The translations under genes were made by a program, and so were the position numbers. From Maribellus maritimus (GTDB taxonomy: Bacteria; Bacteroidota; Bacteroidia; Bacteroidales; Prolixibacteraceae), in contig NZ_JAIKLE010000042.1 of assembly GCF_022267315.1 (NCBI RefSeq), positions 1-58,361 on the forward strand: 58,361 bases of DNA, written 5' to 3'. Below, one piece after another: positions 27,267 to 36,900 of this stretch. Each line of letters opens with the position of its first letter. The first letter of the stretch is position 1. Under the pieces are notes generated by a model. The model was not told the origin of the DNA, did no database searches, and saw only the letters and a list, made by a program, of their open reading frames with translations.

Positions 27267-29084
27267 ATGAAAAAGTATATAAAAATATTTCCATTAATAC
27301 TGTTTGTGGTCTTCTCATGTAGCGAAGAGATTTTAGATAAAAGCCCATTAGATCGCTATTCTGATCCGGTTGTGTGGTCTGATGTAAATCTTGCGAGTAC
27401 ATATTTAAATACCATTTACAATAATGTTGACTATGGTTTTAATCAAAGGGCACATGGCTACCAAACCGGAATGTTTGCATTGGAAACACTAAAAACCAAA
27501 GGTGGTGAAACCATTATATATAATTCCGGGCAAATTTCACCGGATAATACCGGCTCTGACAGGGGGCATGCAAACTGGCCTCGTTTTAAACAGGTACAAC
27601 AGTTAAATATATTTCTCGATAATATTGATAATGTTTCTGAATCTTACCCGGAATCAGAAAAAGAATCAGTTAAAAGCCAAACCGATGTTTTAAAAGGAGA
27701 GGCGCTCTTTTTAAGAGGACTGTTTTACAGCGAATTATGCAGAAACTACGGAGGTGTGCCCCTGTTTGATAAATCATTTGATCTGGAAGAGGATTTTCTA
27801 AGTATTACCCGTTCGTCCTTTGAGGAAACAATTAATTTTATTGTGAAGGACTTGGATGAAGCGGCATCTCTTCTGAAGCTAAAAAGCGAAATGGAAATGG
27901 GAAGAGCTACCCGTGAAGCAGCCATGGCTCTTAAATCAAGAATTCTGTTGTTTGCAGCAAGCGATTTAACAGCAGATGGAAATGCAGAAAATGAATTGGT
28001 TGGCTATGTCAGTCCTGACAGAGAAGCATTGTGGACAGCGGCAAGAGATGCAGCGAAAGATTTAATTGATCTTGGGACATGTAAACTTTCTGATTTTGGT
28101 GCGCCTGATCAGGAAGCTGTTGCAAAAAATTATTTCGCCTTCTTTAAAGCTTATGATTTATCGGATGATGAAGTTATCTGGGGAAGAATGCATAGAAAAG
28201 ATGTCGGATTTACAATTGCTACAAATAAACGACTAGGGCCAAATGGAATTAACAACTGGGGAAATAACGGGCCTACCGGCAATTACGCCGACAGTTATCA
28301 AATGAGTGACGGAACCAGCCTTTTCGACCATTTTTTAATTAATGAAAATGACGAATACAAGAATATATCAACCAATTTAACCAGCGAAAATATATACCAT
28401 AACCGGGAGCCAAGGTTTTATGCAACAATGCTTCATGACAGTGCGGTTTGGCAACCACGGTTTGCCAACCTGGCCGATTTGGACCCTCTTGGCATTTACG
28501 ACAGACGGACGCGTGTAACTATTGTAAACGGTGAAGTAATTAGTGAAAGATTTGGTTTGGATACCCGCCAGGGCCCTGTAGAAGCGTGGAATGGAGGATA
28601 CAGCGGTTATCTGCTGAAAAAATTTATGGATGATGAAATAATCGGCCGTGATGAAAACAATGAGAATATTATAATATATATTCGATATGCGGAAATTATA
28701 TTAAACTATGCTGAAGCTTGCCTGGAGCTGGGAGATCCGGAAACAGCAAAAACATATATCAATTTAATCAGAAACCGTGCCGCTCTTCCTGATTTCACCA
28801 ACGATATTACAGCAGCTTTGCGCCACGAACGAAAAATAGAATTGTTTGCCGAAAACCTGAGGTGGTACGATGTTCGAAGATGGAAAATATTAGATGAAGT
28901 ATTGTCTGAAACTCCCTATGGTGTGGATATTACAGAAATTAATGAAGATGGAGTTTCGACAACTACCTGGAAAAAAATCCAGGTTCAACCAGACAATAAC
29001 TACAATAATAAATTGTATTGGATTCCCATTCCTTCTGAAGAGAAAAACAAGGCTCCACAGATAGAACAAAATCCAGGCTATTAA
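27267..29084 (+). CDS. SusD-family glycan-binding lipoprotein, long form (PUL E)
   Basis: A 605-residue surface lipoprotein (lipobox VFSC, Cys18), about 100 residues longer than the other SusD proteins here. Landmarks are LKGEALFLRGLFYSELCRNY, IYIRYAEIILNYAEACLELG and RHERKIELFAENLRWYDVRR, with the usual ending EQNPGY. The extra length lies in the middle (about residues 280-450), where SusD proteins carry variable glycan-binding loops. It is the partner of the SusC just upstream. A 17-base inverted repeat follows eight bases after the stop. Confidence 0.95.
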   Translation: MKKYIKIFPLILFVVFSCSEEILDKSPLDRYSDPVVWSDVNLASTYLNTIYNNVDYGFNQRAHGYQTGMFALETLKTKGGETIIYNSGQISPDNTGSDRGHANWPRFKQVQQLNIFLDNIDNVSESYPESEKESVKSQTDVLKGEALFLRGLFYSELCRNYGGVPLFDKSFDLEEDFLSITRSSFEETINFIVKDLDEAASLLKLKSEMEMGRATREAAMALKSRILLFAASDLTADGNAENELVGYVSPDREALWTAARDAAKDLIDLGTCKLSDFGAPDQEAVAKNYFAFFKAYDLSDDEVIWGRMHRKDVGFTIATNKRLGPNGINNWGNNGPTGNYADSYQMSDGTSLFDHFLINENDEYKNISTNLTSENIYHNREPRFYATMLHDSAVWQPRFANLADLDPLGIYDRRTRVTIVNGEVISERFGLDTRQGPVEAWNGGYSGYLLKKFMDDEIIGRDENNENIIIYIRYAEIILNYAEACLELGDPETAKTYINLIRNRAALPDFTNDITAALRHERKIELFAENLRWYDVRRWKILDEVLSETPYGVDITEINEDGVSTTTWKKIQVQPDNNYNNKLYWIPIPSEEKNKAPQIEQNPGY

Positions 29085-29091
29085 AAAATAA

Positions 29092-29192
29092 AGAGGCTGT
29101 CCCAAAAGGATTTTGTATTCGGGTAGGTATCTGAGGAATTTTTCAAATACTCAACTCTTCAAATACATAATCAGACTTTTGGGACAGCCTCT
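29092..29192. repeat. 101-bp element with perfect 17-bp terminal inverted repeats
   Basis: AGAGGCTGTCCCAAAAG (29092-29108) is the exact inverse of CTTTTGGGACAGCCTCT (29176-29192). The inner 67 bases are AT-rich and non-coding. The form fits a miniature transposable element (MITE), or a dispersed palindrome that acts as a two-way terminator. I see no convincing target duplication. It sits between susD and the esterase gene, where the other regulated PULs have hairpins. Confidence 0.7.
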
Positions 29193-29332
29193 CTATTTAC
29201 TGCTATAATGCGCTTTTATAAAATTGACATCATTTATTGAATGGAAGCTTTTTGCAAACTTAATTGCACAAAAATCAGACTTCAGATTCTCAGTTGTCAA
29301 AAATTTTAAACCAACAATTTAAATATGCACCA

Positions 29333-30511
29333 ATGAAAAGAATAAATATTCTCAACTACATTTTAACTTTTACGATTTTAATCTTTGGTTTTAAAGGTAA
29401 TTGCCAGAAAAATGAAAATTTATGTGTAGGCCGTTACTGGACTGAAGATGAAGCCAACCTTAAAATGAAGGAGTTTGCAAGCACCTGGAATGATCTTCCT
29501 TCCTGGGAAAAGCGTGCCAAAACCATAAAAGAAGGAATTATAAAAGGCATGAAGCTGGATCAAATGCCGAAAATTGAAGGAAATTTCGATGCACATATAA
29601 CCAATAGTCGCGTATTTGACGGTTATATTGTAGAAAATATTCGAATTACAAGTTTCCCAGGATTCTATATTACAGGTAATCTTTACCGCCCCGTCAATTC
29701 CGATGGAAAAAATGCAGCAGTTCTTTCTCCTCACGGACATTTACAAGATAAAAGGCTTACGCATTATGTACAAACGAGATGTGCTGTATTGGCCCGTATG
29801 GGAGCTGTGGTCTTTGCTTACGATATGGTAGGTCATGGAGATTCACATCAGGTTGATTCTCATAGAATGCCAATTGCATTACTACTTCAAACATGGAACA
29901 GTAAAAGAGTACTGGAGTATTTAATTTCTCGTCCTGATGTTGACCCTGCCAGAATCGGTATGACTGGTGGTTCAGGAGGTGGAACACAAACCTTTGTCTT
30001 AACTGCAATTGATGACAGGATTACGGCATCAGTACCCTGCGTGCAGGTTTCGGCGCATTTTTTTGGCGGATGTATTTGTGAAAGCGGAATGCCTATTCAT
30101 AAAAGTAAAAACCACCAAACCAACAATGTGGAAATTGCAGCACTTTGCGCCCCACGTCCTATGTTATTGATTTCGGATGGAAATGACTGGACCAGAAATA
30201 CACCACGTATTGAATATCCATACATTCAAAAAATTTATGCTCTTTATAATGCGGAGCACAAAGTGGAAAATGTTCATCTTCCTTTGGAGAAACACGATTA
30301 TGGTTACTCTAAACGTACAGCAATGTATAATTTCTTTGCCCATCATCTTAATCTAAATACCGGTGCAGTAGATTGGACTCCATCAGTTAATGAAGATTTT
30401 GTAACAATTTTACCCGGAAATCAATTAAAGATTTACGATGAAAGTAATCCCATTCCGGCTGATGCTTTGAAGGGAGACGATGCAATTATTAAGTACTTAA
30501 ATTTAAAATAG
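29333..30511 (+). CDS. Secreted alpha/beta-hydrolase, acetyl-xylan-esterase-like
   Basis: A 392-residue alpha/beta-hydrolase that probably removes acetyl or similar esters from glycans. The ATG at 29333 opens a signal peptide (about 1-25), while an in-frame TTG at 29264 would add 23 unlikely residues. Motifs are AAVLSPHGH (oxyanion region, 128-136), the nucleophile elbow TGGSGGG with Ser214, LLISDGNDWT as the probable acid region, and LEKHDYGYSK with the catalytic His. It resembles the AXE1/dienelactone-hydrolase-like carbohydrate esterases, but no CAZy family is assigned with certainty. It is the only enzyme in PUL E, 248 bases after susD and beyond an inverted-repeat element. Confidence 0.8.
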   Translation: MKRINILNYILTFTILIFGFKGNCQKNENLCVGRYWTEDEANLKMKEFASTWNDLPSWEKRAKTIKEGIIKGMKLDQMPKIEGNFDAHITNSRVFDGYIVENIRITSFPGFYITGNLYRPVNSDGKNAAVLSPHGHLQDKRLTHYVQTRCAVLARMGAVVFAYDMVGHGDSHQVDSHRMPIALLLQTWNSKRVLEYLISRPDVDPARIGMTGGSGGGTQTFVLTAIDDRITASVPCVQVSAHFFGGCICESGMPIHKSKNHQTNNVEIAALCAPRPMLLISDGNDWTRNTPRIEYPYIQKIYALYNAEHKVENVHLPLEKHDYGYSKRTAMYNFFAHHLNLNTGAVDWTPSVNEDFVTILPGNQLKIYDESNPIPADALKGDDAIIKYLNLK

Positions 30512-30602
30512 CATATTGTTAGGATCACTGTCAACCCTTGATTTAGCATGAACTTAAAATGCTTGATCAGACAATATTACCTAACATAGTTTAGTTAGAT
30601 AG

Positions 30603-30630
30603 GATTCCCTGGTTTTCCGGGGAATCTTTT
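30603..30630 (+). terminator. Rho-independent terminator after esterase gene
   Basis: GATTCCCTGG (30603-30612), loop TTTT, CCGGGGAATC (30617-30626) form a 10-pair stem with one T-G wobble, followed by TTTTATTAT. It closes PUL E. Confidence 0.88.
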
Positions 30631-30716
30631 ATTATATTAAAAGTCCTTTTAAATTATTTACAAAATCGTAAAAGAATTATCTGTTTTGATGAAATTAACA
30701 GTTCAAATAGTAGCAA

Positions 30717-31844
30717 ATGAATAGTTCATTTTACATAAATAAGCCGCATAAAATAATCGTCAATAGTATTACAAACTCTATCCTTGAGCAAAATGATGCG
30801 TACAGCTATCATACCTCATTACACAATTATAAACCAACGCCTCTAATCCACCTGCCAAATCTTTCACAAAAATATCATGTTGGAAATATTTATATTAAAG
30901 ATGAGTCTTTTCGATTTGGATTAAATGCGTTTAAAGTTCTTGGAGCTTCATATGCTGTTAACTGTATCCTTAAAGAAATTCCAAAAGCCGAAACATTTTG
31001 TACAGCAACGGATGGTAATCATGGTCGTGCTGTGGCATGGTCAGCAAAGAAATTTGGTAAAAAGGCCATTGTTTTCGTACCAAAGACAACAACAGAAGAG
31101 CGTATAAAAGCTATCCAAAAGGAAGGTGCAACGGTTATAAAAGTGGACGGCAATTATGATTATACATGTGAAACAGTAAAAAACGAGAGCTCAAAAAACA
31201 ATTGGGTTTTAATACAGGATACAGCCTGGAAAAATTACGTAGAAATACCATCACTCATTATGGCTGGTTATCTTACGTTGTTTAAAGAAATGGAAAATAG
31301 CCTTCATACAAGTGCAAAGCCTAAAATTGACATCTTAATTATTCAGGCCGGAGTTGGTAGCCTGGCTGGAGCCGCGATTTATTACTATCTAAAAAAATAC
31401 AAAAAGAATAGCCCTGAAATTGTTGTAGTTGAACCTAAAGAGGCTGACGGAGTTTTGCGTTCTTTCAAAAGAAATAAAATATCTACATCAAACGGAAATA
31501 GTTGCACAATAATGGCCGGACTTAATTGTGAAACCCCATCTTACAGTGCGTGGGATTTGCTTAAAAGTGGTGTCAATGTTTCCATAAGAATTGACGATAT
31601 TTATGCAAAGCAAGCCATTAGAGAGTTGTACTACCCTATAGGTTCCGATCCCAAAATAATAGCCGGAGAATCTGGCGCTGCAGGTTTTGCAGGCTTCATT
31701 TCTGTAATGCAAAATAAATCATATGAGTTGGTTCGAAAAGAACTGAACATCAATGAAAATACAAATATTCTCTTTATAAACACAGAAGGAGATACAGATA
31801 AAAATTCTTTTAACCGGATAATCAATAAAAAAAATGGTGATTAG
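30717..31844 (+). CDS. dpaL: Diaminopropionate ammonia-lyase
   Basis: A 375-residue PLP enzyme of fold type II that converts 2,3-diaminopropionate to pyruvate and two ammonia molecules. The cofactor lysine is K73 in DESFRFGLNAFKVLG, a sequence distinctive of DpaL (YgeX). The asparagine-loop equivalent is TDGNHGRAVAW, and the glycine-rich phosphate site is QAGVGSLAGAA. The C-terminal GESGAAGFAG is also typical. It has no signal peptide, so it is cytoplasmic, and it is close to the usual length (about 400). It stands alone between two PULs, with a terminator before it and a new sigma promoter after it. Its link to glycan use is unclear; it may be unrelated cargo. Confidence 0.9.
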   Translation: MNSSFYINKPHKIIVNSITNSILEQNDAYSYHTSLHNYKPTPLIHLPNLSQKYHVGNIYIKDESFRFGLNAFKVLGASYAVNCILKEIPKAETFCTATDGNHGRAVAWSAKKFGKKAIVFVPKTTTEERIKAIQKEGATVIKVDGNYDYTCETVKNESSKNNWVLIQDTAWKNYVEIPSLIMAGYLTLFKEMENSLHTSAKPKIDILIIQAGVGSLAGAAIYYYLKKYKKNSPEIVVVEPKEADGVLRSFKRNKISTSNGNSCTIMAGLNCETPSYSAWDLLKSGVNVSIRIDDIYAKQAIRELYYPIGSDPKIIAGESGAAGFAGFISVMQNKSYELVRKELNINENTNILFINTEGDTDKNSFNRIINKKNGD

Positions 31845-32155
31845 AATAGAGCAGCGTCTCCCGCCTTTAAAAAAGCAATCCTCTGCCGCTTTTGAAATAC
31901 AAGCATTCTACCCATTTTTTTGAGGAAGGACAGGTTAACAAAAATTATTGTTCGTTTATTTATAGAAATTTTGAGAAACCTCTAATTTAGTTGATAACGA
32001 AAGCTATAAAAATGCTTACTCCATCGTACGAATTTATCGGAATGGAAACGAAAAGCTTTCAACGACGACGAAGATCGCTAAATTTGAGGCTGTTTTTTTA
32101 ATTCTTAAGATGCTTTTTTAAAGCCTTCTTATATATTTGAACTGAAATTAATGAT
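31845..32155. other. Intergenic region before PUL F
   Basis: This 311-base AT-rich stretch holds no open frame of interest. A good -7 element (TATATTTG) lies at 32132-32139. I see no strong terminator for the ammonia-lyase gene. Confidence 0.4.
32132..32139 (+). promoter_or_regulatory. -7 element TATATTTG of the PUL F sigma gene
   Basis: TATATTTG fits TAnnTTTG exactly and ends 16 bases before the sigma gene's ATG (32156). No clear -33 TTTG is present at the usual distance. Confidence 0.5.
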
Positions 32156-32740
32156 ATGCCGGCGAATGAATTTGACAATAATGAATTCTTGTTATTGGAA
32201 CTCCAACGAGGACAGGAAAGTGCTTTTGATTATATTTTCAGAAAACACTATAAGGTTCTTTGTGCCTTTGCAAATGCATATATTCATGATCTAGATAAGG
32301 CTCAGAGTCTTGTTCAGGATTGTTTTATCAAATTTTGGGAAAACAGGGAGAATGCAGGCAATATTAAAAATTTATCTTCGTATTTGACTTTTATGGTCAG
32401 AAATTTATGCCTCGATTATCTTAGAAAGATAAAATCGATGGACAAAGTATATAAGGGCATAGCGAATCAGGTCGAAACGCATGAAAATGAAGATGGATTG
32501 TTATCCCGTGAATTTGAAGAAAAATTTGTAAAAGCCCTGTATGCTGTGCCTGAAAGAAGTAGAGTGGCTTTTGAGTATAGCCGTTTTGAAGAGTTAACTT
32601 ATAAAGAAATAGCCGGGAAAATGGGTGTTTCGGTAAAAGCCGTCGAAGCTTTGATAAGTCGGGCACTAAAAATACTTCGAAAAGAACTAAAAGAATATCT
32701 TCCGATTATTATTATCCTCATAAAACTAAAAAGCCATTAA
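32156..32740 (+). CDS. ECF sigma factor of PUL F
   Basis: A 194-residue FecI-like ECF sigma factor. Region 2 is seen at DLDKAQSLVQDCFIKFWENR and region 4 at YKEIAGKMGVSVKAVEALIS. It has a normal ATG start, unlike the sigma genes of PULs B and E. A -7 element lies 16 bases upstream, and the anti-sigma gene begins 62 bases downstream. It presumably switches on fecR, susCD and perhaps the run of sulfatases and fucosidases behind them. Confidence 0.93.
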   Translation: MPANEFDNNEFLLLELQRGQESAFDYIFRKHYKVLCAFANAYIHDLDKAQSLVQDCFIKFWENRENAGNIKNLSSYLTFMVRNLCLDYLRKIKSMDKVYKGIANQVETHENEDGLLSREFEEKFVKALYAVPERSRVAFEYSRFEELTYKEIAGKMGVSVKAVEALISRALKILRKELKEYLPIIIILIKLKSH

Positions 32741-32757
32741 TTTTTCATTATGCACAT

Positions 32758-32781
32758 AGGGTATAAAGACCGACCTTCGTC
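32758..32781 (+). promoter_or_regulatory. ECF-type promoter between sigma and fecR (PUL F)
   Basis: AGGGTA (32758-32763), 14 bases, then CGTC (32778-32781). The identical pattern occurs at the same place in PUL G (46843-46866). A CGTC-like -10 is common for ECF sigma factors, so this is a candidate promoter for the local sigma factor. Confidence 0.55.
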
Positions 32782-32802
32782 TTCTTTATATATCACAAAA
32801 AA

Positions 32803-33852
32803 ATGGCTGAAAAGAAAATAGATAATATAATTCTCAAATCATTAAGCAGCAGCTTAAATAACGAAGAAAAGTTAACACTTAATAAATGGATTTCTGTCTC
32901 TGAACAAAACAGAAAAGAATATGACGCATATAAAAAATTATGGGATGAATCAGAAAAATTAGTTTTTTCAGAATCTATTGATGTTGAGCGTTCTCTAAAA
33001 AAAACCAAAAGTAGGATATCAGGTCTGCAAACCAAAAAAAGTTGGATTATCTATCTGAGACAGGCCGCAGCAGTTTTGCTATTGGCGCTAGCTCTCAATT
33101 TCGCATACAATTATCTTATACGGCCTGAAAAATCATTAGAAAAAGAACAAACCGTTCACCAGGAAATAAAAGCAGCTTTTGGTACCCAAACAAAAATATT
33201 ATTGGCAGATGGATCTTATGTTTGGCTAAATTCGGGAAGTTCTCTTCGTTTCCCTGCTTCATTCAGACAACAAAAAGTTCGAAAAGTAGAATTAAATGGA
33301 GAAGCCTTTTTTGAAGTTGCTCACAATGAAGAAAAACCTTTTATTGTAAATACATCTGCAATTGATGTAAAAGTTCACGGAACATCGTTTAATGTGTCGG
33401 CCTATAACGATTACAACACAATTTCTGTGGCGCTGGTGGAGGGGAAAGTCAGTTTGGTTAAAAATTTTGAAAACGAACTTAAAAACCTGATAACGCTTCA
33501 TCCGAATGAAGTTGTTGAATATAATGTAGAAAAAAATGAATTATACTCAACAAAAGAAATGTTTATAGATAAATACATTGCCTGGAAGGAAGGCAAAATT
33601 GTATTTTATGGAGATCCGATTGACATGGTTGTTAAACGTTTGGAAAAATGGTACAATGTAAAGATTATAGTTGATGATAATGAACTAAAAAATTATCGTT
33701 TTACAGCCACATTTGTTGACGAATCCCTGGAACAGGTCCTAAAGTTACTGAGCTTATCTTCTCCTATAGAATATAAAATTACACCGGCACAAAAGAAAAA
33801 AGACAATTCTTTTTCCATGCGGATTGTTACTTTATCAAAAAAACAAATTTAA
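32803..33852 (+). CDS. FecR-family anti-sigma factor of PUL F
   Basis: A 349-residue inner-membrane anti-sigma factor: cytoplasmic helical part (about 1-82), transmembrane segment (about 86-107, AAAVLLLALALNFAYNYL), FecR domain (TKILLADGSYVWLNSGSSL, VKVHGTSFNVSAY), then the DUF4974-like C-terminal domain (IDMVVKRLEKWYNVKIIV onward). It lies between its sigma gene and susC, with a conserved promoter-like element on one side and two hairpins on the other. All domains are intact. Confidence 0.93.
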   Translation: MAEKKIDNIILKSLSSSLNNEEKLTLNKWISVSEQNRKEYDAYKKLWDESEKLVFSESIDVERSLKKTKSRISGLQTKKSWIIYLRQAAAVLLLALALNFAYNYLIRPEKSLEKEQTVHQEIKAAFGTQTKILLADGSYVWLNSGSSLRFPASFRQQKVRKVELNGEAFFEVAHNEEKPFIVNTSAIDVKVHGTSFNVSAYNDYNTISVALVEGKVSLVKNFENELKNLITLHPNEVVEYNVEKNELYSTKEMFIDKYIAWKEGKIVFYGDPIDMVVKRLEKWYNVKIIVDDNELKNYRFTATFVDESLEQVLKLLSLSSPIEYKITPAQKKKDNSFSMRIVTLSKKQI

Positions 33853-33904
33853 TAACAGACTAAAACAAACCTAAACATGTTGCCTATGAAATAAACCAAT
33901 AAAA

Positions 33905-33963
33905 AAGCAAGAAAGTGTTGACGCACCTTCCTGCTTCAAATAAACCTGAATTGATGCTTCAGG
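33905..33963 (+). promoter_or_regulatory. Two tandem hairpins in the susC leader (PUL F)
   Basis: Hairpin one (33905-33936) is AAGCA.GAA.GTG pairing with CAC.TTC.TGCTT, with two mismatches and loop TTGACG. Hairpin two (33945-33963) is CCTGAA/TTCAGG. The core of hairpin one is shared with PUL E (23706-23729). Confidence 0.6.
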
Positions 33964-33999
33964 AATAATCTTAGTATTAATTAAATACCACGTAAATTT

Positions 34000-36900
34000 A
34001 TGAAAAAGAAAGTAAATCGATGGAAAAATCCGGTTGTGTTTTTCCCATTTAAACTATTGTTAATTATGAAACTGACAGCTTTTTTTATTTGTGTATCAGT
34101 TTTCGGTGTTTTTGCATCCAACTCCTATTCGCAAAGTACCAAACTAACACTGCACTCCAGTAACATTTCCGTTAAAGAAGTTTTATTGGAAATAGAAAAT
34201 AACAGCGAATTTTTCTTTTTGTATAACAACAATCTTGTTGATGTTGAAAGAAAGTTGGATATAAATGTAAATGATAAAAAGATCAATGAAATTCTTGACT
34301 TGATTTTTAATGGACAAAATGTTGAATATTCTGTCATGGACAGGCAAATTATTCTTTCTCCCAAAAGCATGAATCAATATTCAGAGACTTACCAACCTCA
34401 AATTTCGGGAACAGTTACTGATACTGATGGACAATCATTACCCGGGGTAACCGTAGTGGTAACGGGAACCACACAAGGTACGGTTACCGATGCTGAAGGA
34501 AAATATTATTTATCCCGTATACCGGAAGGGGCAACACTTCTTTTTTCATTTGTAGGAATGAAAAGCCAGGAGATCGCCATCGGAAATCAAACCCAAATTG
34601 ACGTTGTAATGCAGGTAGATGCAATAGGAATTGAGGAAGTGGTTGCTGTGGGTTACGGAACGATGAAACGTTCTGACCTAACCGGAGCAGTTACTTCTGT
34701 TAAAGGCGATCAGCTGGAAAGTACTCCGGCCAATACATTTGTTCAAACGCTGCAAGGTAGGGCTGCCGGAGTAGATATTAAGTCAGCGTCAAATGCACCG
34801 GGCGGTGGTATCCGGATCAGAATCAGGGGATCGAACTCCATTAACGCATCCAGTGAACCGCTTTATGTAATAGATGGATTTCCTATTGACAACAATGATG
34901 TAACTCCGGCAGGGGCTGGAAATAATGCTCTTCCTCAAAGCCCGCTTTCAACACTTAGCCCCAATGAAATTGCCTCCGTCGAAATTTTAAAAGATGCATC
35001 AGCCACAGCTATTTATGGCTCCCGCGGGGCAAACGGAGTGGTACTAATCACAACCAAAAGAGGACAGGTTGGAAAATCAAAAATAGATTTTGATTATTCG
35101 GTAAATGTAGCTACTGTAAGAAAAAAACTGGAACTGTGTAATGCTGAAGAACTGGCAACGCTTTCCAATGAATGGGCTGCCAACAATGATATGGACCCCA
35201 TTTATGACGGAATTAATAAGCCTCTTCCACAAGAGCTGGGAGAAGGAACAGACTGGCAGGATGCCATATTCAGAACAGCATTAACACACCGATACAATCT
35301 TTCTATCTCCGGAGGAACAGAAAATACAAAGTATCTGGTTTCAGGGGATTACCTTGATCAGGATGGGATTATTATTGAATCCAACTTTAAACGTGCAGGT
35401 TTGAGGTTTAACCTGGATCAAAAAGTTAGTGATAAAATCAAAATCGGAATCAATGCAAATGCCAACCACACGGTAAACGATGCGGTTCCTTCCGACGGAT
35501 CTGGTTATCAAAATGACACTCCCCTATGGAGTGCTCTTACAACAACGCCTGCTATCCCAGTTAAAGATGAAGAAGGAAATTATATTCATAATCACGATGA
35601 AGCATTTAAAATTGTTGAAAACCCGGTATCAATAGCCAAAACAAGAACCGATATTACCTACACCAACCGTATGATTGGAAGCGCTTTTGCAGATTTCGAA
35701 ATATTAAACGGATTGGTTTTTAAAGCTAATTTTGGAGCTGATTTAATTAATTCAAAACGGAATGTTTATATTCCCAATACGGCGGAAACACAGGCTTTGC
35801 CCAATGTGGGGATTGCATCAGTTGGGTCTGTTCAAAGTACCAACTGGTTGGCAGAATATACCCTGACGTATAAAAAGGAATTTGGAACCGCACACCGACT
35901 CACTGCAATGGCAGGATATACAACCCAGTCAACAAAAATTGAAAACGTATTTAGCAGAACAGATGATTTTTCAACCAATAAATTTGAATACAATAATTTA
36001 GGTGCGGGGTCAGATCCAAGGCCGTCGACGAGCCATGCAACCGAAGCTGGATTACTCTCCTACATCGGCAGAGTTAGTTATACGTATTTAGACAAATATA
36101 TCTTAACAGGAACGATTCGTAGGGATGGCTCTTCAAAATTTGGAGAAGAAAATAAATGGGGAATATTTCCATCCGTCGGACTTGCCTGGAGAATGAGCGA
36201 AGAAAGTTTTTTAAAAGGTGCCGAAATACTTAGCGATTTAAAATTAAGAAGCAGTTATGGCGTTACCGGAAATCAGGATATAGGGTCCTACTCTTCTCTG
36301 GCACTTTACAATACAACCAGACCAATTATTGGGGGCGGCCCGGTTATTGGGTTTTATCCAAACAGAATTCCCAACCCTGATTTGAAATGGGAAAAAACAA
36401 CCCAGTTTAATATTGGTGCTGACGCTGTATTTTGGGATGGGAAATTCAATTTCTCAACCGAATACTACATCAAAACAACAAACGATCTTTTGCTTAATGT
36501 AACAATACCTAATCAATCAGGTTATAGCAGCTCAGTACAAAACATTGGTGAAGTTGAAAATAAAGGGCTTGAATTTAGCTTAGGTATAAATAATTCTATT
36601 GGACAAGTAGCATGGAATTCTTCGTTCAATATCTCTTTCAACAGAAACAAACTGGTTTCACTTCCGGAAGGAACAGAAAGATTAATTTTCGGTCTGGGAA
36701 GAGGAGAAACAAGCCATGGCAGATCTATTGCCATGCCAGGAGAACCACTAGGTTCTTTTTACGGCTACCATTTTATGGGAATATGGCAAACGGAAGAGGA
36801 AATTACTGAAGCAGGAAATACCGTTGGAGGCAAAAATCGTCCCGGATTACCCAGATATGAGGATTTAAATGGTGATGGATTTAGAGACAACGATGATGAC

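Noticed and set aside
29264..29332. Longer TTG start for the esterase
   Set aside because: It adds 23 polar residues before a normal signal peptide that begins at the ATG at 29333.
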